Shown: piece by piece, positions 40,974-43,342 of the stretch
Numbering within the stretch: position 1 is the stretch's first letter
Layout: the number at the start of each line of letters is the position of its first letter
NCBI GenBank assembly: GCA_902465435.1
Contig: CABQNH010000014.1
Span: 1 to 43,342, forward strand
Source of the DNA: an uncultured Eubacteriales bacterium
Lineage (GTDB): Bacteria; Bacillota; Clostridia; Oscillospirales; Oscillospiraceae
Length of the DNA stretch: 43,342 nucleotides
Direction of reading: 5' to 3'
Position numbers and translations under genes: made by a program
The notes under the pieces: model-generated
What the model saw: the letters and a program-made list of their open reading frames with translations, nothing else
Told to the model about the DNA's origin: nothing
The model's database searches: none

Positions 40974-41651
40974 ATGCACCTTTTGGTAATTGAAGACGAG
41001 CGTGCTCTGTGCGAGACCATTGTCCGCAGCCTGCGGCGCTCGGCATACAGCGTAGACTACTGCTACGACGGTGAAAAGGCGCTGGAGCTGCTGGGCGTGG
41101 AGCGCTACGATTTGGTGCTGCTGGACCTGAACCTGCCGCGCAAGGACGGCATGACGGTACTGCGCACCCTGCGGCAGACAGATCGGGAGACGCGGGTGCT
41201 GATTCTCTCCGCCCGCAGCGAGGTGGAGGACAAGGTGGATGGGCTGGACGCCGGAGCCAACGACTATTTGGCAAAGCCCTTCCACTTGGCCGAATTGGAG
41301 GCGCGCATCCGCAGCCTGACCCTGCGGCAGTTTACGCAGCAGGATGTGCTGCTCACCTGCGGCACCCTAACCTTTGATACCCGCTCCCGTACCGCCGCCG
41401 TCAACGGGCTGCCTCTGACGCTGACCCGCAAGGAGACAGGCATTTTGGAATACCTGATGGTGCATCAGGGGCGACCTGTCAGTCAGGAGGAGCTGATGGA
41501 ACACGTCTGGGACAACAGCGTGGACAGCTTCAGCAACTCCATCCGCGTCCACATCTCCGCCCTGCGCAAAAAGCTCCGTTCCGCGCTGGGCTACGACCCT
41601 ATCCGCAACCGTATCGGCGAGGGCTATCTGATGGGAGGAAATGAAGAATGA
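40974..41651 (+). CDS. OmpR-family response regulator
   Basis: A 225-residue regulator. The receiver domain (1-115) carries the acidic pair ED at residues 7-8, the phosphorylated Asp in LVLLDLNLPRKDG near 45-57, Ser/Thr in LILSARSEVEDK, and KPFHLAEL with the conserved Lys. The winged-helix DNA-binding domain (about 130-220) shows LTLTRKETGILEYLMVHQG, VSQEELMEHVWD and SNSIRVHISALRKKL. The ATG at 40974 has AGGAGGG upstream. It is coupled to the kinase gene by an ATGA overlap. Confidence 0.93.
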   Translation: MHLLVIEDERALCETIVRSLRRSAYSVDYCYDGEKALELLGVERYDLVLLDLNLPRKDGMTVLRTLRQTDRETRVLILSARSEVEDKVDGLDAGANDYLAKPFHLAELEARIRSLTLRQFTQQDVLLTCGTLTFDTRSRTAAVNGLPLTLTRKETGILEYLMVHQGRPVSQEELMEHVWDNSVDSFSNSIRVHISALRKKLRSALGYDPIRNRIGEGYLMGGNEE

Positions 41652-42817
41652 AGCGGCTTTCCTTACAGTGGCGCATCACGCTGATGTCCGTCCTGCTCAT
41701 CGGCATCACCTGCGTGGCCATGAATTTGCTGCTGTGCTCCTCCGGTGTGTACTATATGGACACCATTGCGGACAGCTTACAGGGCGGCGGCACGGTGATC
41801 CTGAATGATGGCGGAGCGGCGAGCTTTGACCCGCAGCTCATAGCGCCCAACGAGGAGTTGACCATCGTCGTCGATGGGGTGCAGGGGCGCTTCCGCACCA
41901 CCAACTGGTACATCACAGCGGCGGTAACGCTGCTCAGCGGCATCCTCGCCTATTTTGTCAGCGGACGCGCCCTCAAGCCCCTTCGCAGCTTTGCCTCGCA
42001 GGTGGAGCAGGTGCAGCTGAACAATCTTGCCGATATGAGGATCGATGAAGATGCTATTTCGGAGTTCCGGCAGCTGAGCCGCTCGTTCAACCAGATGCTG
42101 GAGCGGCTGAACAACGCCTTTGCCGCCCAGCGGCAGTTCACCGGCAACGCCGCCCACGAGCTGCGCACGCCGCTGGCGCTGATGCAGGCGCAGCTGGAGC
42201 TGTTTTCCGCGGAGCATCCCGATGTGCGGCCGGAGACGGCGGAGTTCCTCACGCTTTTGCGCGAGCAGACGGAGCGGCTGACGCAGATGACCAAGACACT
42301 GCTGGAGATGAGCAATTTGCAGCAGGTGGCGCGGAACGAGCAGCTTCAGCTCGCCCCCATGATTGAGGAGATCTTCACAGATCTCGCGCCGCTCTCAAAT
42401 AAGCGCGGCGTCACACTGACGACGGAGGGCGACGGCTTCCTGACCGGCAGCGATGCGCTGATCTACCGACTGATCTTCAACCTGACGGAGAACGCCGTCA
42501 AGTACAACCGGCCGGGCGGTTCGGTGCGGATTTCTGTCACACAGGAGCCGGAAAAGCTCCTGATTCGCGTCTCCGACACCGGCTGCGGCATCCCGGAGGA
42601 GTATCAGCACAGTATCTTCCAGCCCTTCTTCCGGGTAGATAAGTCCCGCAGCCGGGAGTACGGCGGCGTGGGGTTGGGACTTTCGCTGGTGTGGGAGATC
42701 GCCGATCTCCACGGCGGCTGCGTCCGGGTAGAGGAGAGCTCAGATAAGGGCACCACCATTGCGGTGGAGCTGCCGGCAGGGGCGGAAACCGAGCCCTCCG
42801 GCGCGGATATACCATAA
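41648..42817 (+). CDS. Sensor histidine kinase
   Basis: A 389-residue membrane kinase. Two membrane segments (about residues 10-32 and 86-105) flank an extracytoplasmic sensor region of about 50 residues, which is short and rich in Gly and Asp. A HAMP linker (about 105-160) precedes the H-box GNAAHELRTPLALMQAQLEL (His near 170). The ATPase domain shows the N box NLTENAVKYNRPGG, G1 DTGCGIPEEY, FFRVDKSRSREYGG and G2 GVGLGLSLV. It partners the preceding regulator. The redox operon divergently transcribed next to it is its likely target. Confidence 0.93.
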   Translation: MKRLSLQWRITLMSVLLIGITCVAMNLLLCSSGVYYMDTIADSLQGGGTVILNDGGAASFDPQLIAPNEELTIVVDGVQGRFRTTNWYITAAVTLLSGILAYFVSGRALKPLRSFASQVEQVQLNNLADMRIDEDAISEFRQLSRSFNQMLERLNNAFAAQRQFTGNAAHELRTPLALMQAQLELFSAEHPDVRPETAEFLTLLREQTERLTQMTKTLLEMSNLQQVARNEQLQLAPMIEEIFTDLAPLSNKRGVTLTTEGDGFLTGSDALIYRLIFNLTENAVKYNRPGGSVRISVTQEPEKLLIRVSDTGCGIPEEYQHSIFQPFFRVDKSRSREYGGVGLGLSLVWEIADLHGGCVRVEESSDKGTTIAVELPAGAETEPSGADIP

Positions 42818-43017
42818 TGGGCCTTGGCTGTTTCATGGCGGCCACGGGAATGGCTCTGCCGTGCCGCGCTTCTTATGGTATATTCACCTTGTATCATAAA
42901 GCTGAAAGATAATGTACAATAAATTGCGCAAATTGAAAAGAGCAAAAAGAAGACATAGCTTGCAGGCTCTGGTAGAATGAAGTTACCACACAAACATTCG
43001 AAAGGAGACAGCAAACT

Positions 43018-43342
43018 ATGTCCGAGAAGATTGTACAGCTGAACGAGGAAATTATCAAGGGGCAAATCAAGGAATTGGTTCGCGGCAGCGTGGAAGAGAC
43101 GCTGAACGAGCTGCTGGAAAAGGAAGCGGAGTCCCTGACGCAGGCGGCGCGCTACGAGCGCAGCGAGGCCCGTCAGGGCTACCGCAGCGGCCACTATGAC
43201 CGGAATCTTACCACGACCTCCGGTGACGTCACGCTCCATATGCCCCGGCTCAAGGGCGTGTCCTTTGAGACTGCCATCATCGAGCGATATCGCCGCCGGG
43301 AGAGCAGCGTGGAGGAGGCCCTCATTGAGATGTACCTGGCAG
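43018..43342 (+). mobile_element. IS256-family transposase, partial, runs off window
   Basis: The first 108 codons of a Mutator/IS256-type transposase. LVRGSVEETLNELLEKEAE near 20-38, ERSEARQGYRSGHYDRNLTT near 47-66, and LHMPRLKGVSFETAIIERY near 73-91 match the N-terminal family sequence. A GGAGAC site precedes the ATG. The left terminal repeat should lie in 42850-43000, but without the right end I cannot define it. The gap 42818-43017 has no other gene. The insertion sits right after the two-component genes. Confidence 0.85.

Overview
The window looks like chromosomal DNA of a GC-rich, spore-forming anaerobe of the Clostridia, most likely an Oscillospiraceae-type gut bacterium. The grounds are strong AGGAGG ribosome sites, Bacillota-type promoters, a spoVAC gene, a VanW protein, two SLH-anchored surface proteins with Cys-rich and InlB-like repeats, a CD1871A-type CXXC micro-protein and a three-subunit xanthine dehydrogenase. 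The genus is inference. I saw no rRNA, tRNA, CRISPR array or replication origin.

Layout: 0.3-2.2 kb, pseudouridine catabolism (psuK-psuG, minus). 2.4-4.1 kb, a tight minus-strand operon of five genes around truA, with several micro-proteins. 4.4-6.8 kb, an SLH protein with two lysozyme-like domains. 6.9-9.5 kb, an alpha/beta hydrolase and, divergently, glycerol kinase. 9.6-14.2 kb, a molybdenum hydroxylase operon (Mo, FAD, 2Fe-2S subunits; minus) with a divergent MocA-type cytidylyltransferase. 14.4-16.7 kb, plus-strand metallophosphoesterase, IclR regulator and DUF218 protein. 16.8-18.5 kb, padR, a DUF1700-like gene and a membrane protein (minus). 18.9-19.4 kb, a nested non-autonomous repeat element. 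19.4-23.3 kb, adenine deaminase and a VanW protein (minus). 23.8-24.4 kb, two small plus-strand genes with strong ribosome sites, the second encoding a Cys/Ser/Gly-rich repeat peptide. 24.8-31.4 kb, a giant SLH surface protein of about 2,222 residues with a 107-residue tandem repeat. 32.1-35.0 kb, phosphatidylserine synthase, a diacylglycerol-kinase-family lipid kinase, a NUDIX hydrolase and SpoVAC. 35.2-36.2 kb, two small hypothetical genes. 36.6-38.4 kb, a prophage reduced to joined fragments. 38.8-42.8 kb, a redox module (TlpA-like lipoprotein, polyferredoxin membrane protein, CXXC micro-protein) with a divergent two-component system. The window ends inside an IS256-family transposase.

Themes: nucleobase and nucleoside salvage (psuKG, adenine deaminase, xanthine dehydrogenase plus cofactor maturation) and cell-surface architecture (two SLH proteins, VanW, lipoproteins). 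The most unusual DNA is a family of small terminal-inverted-repeat elements. One copy is nested and lies between the adenine deaminase gene and its terminator. A compact copy lies between a promoter and pssA. A second repeat, present inside the nested copy, recurs alone at 36.3 kb.
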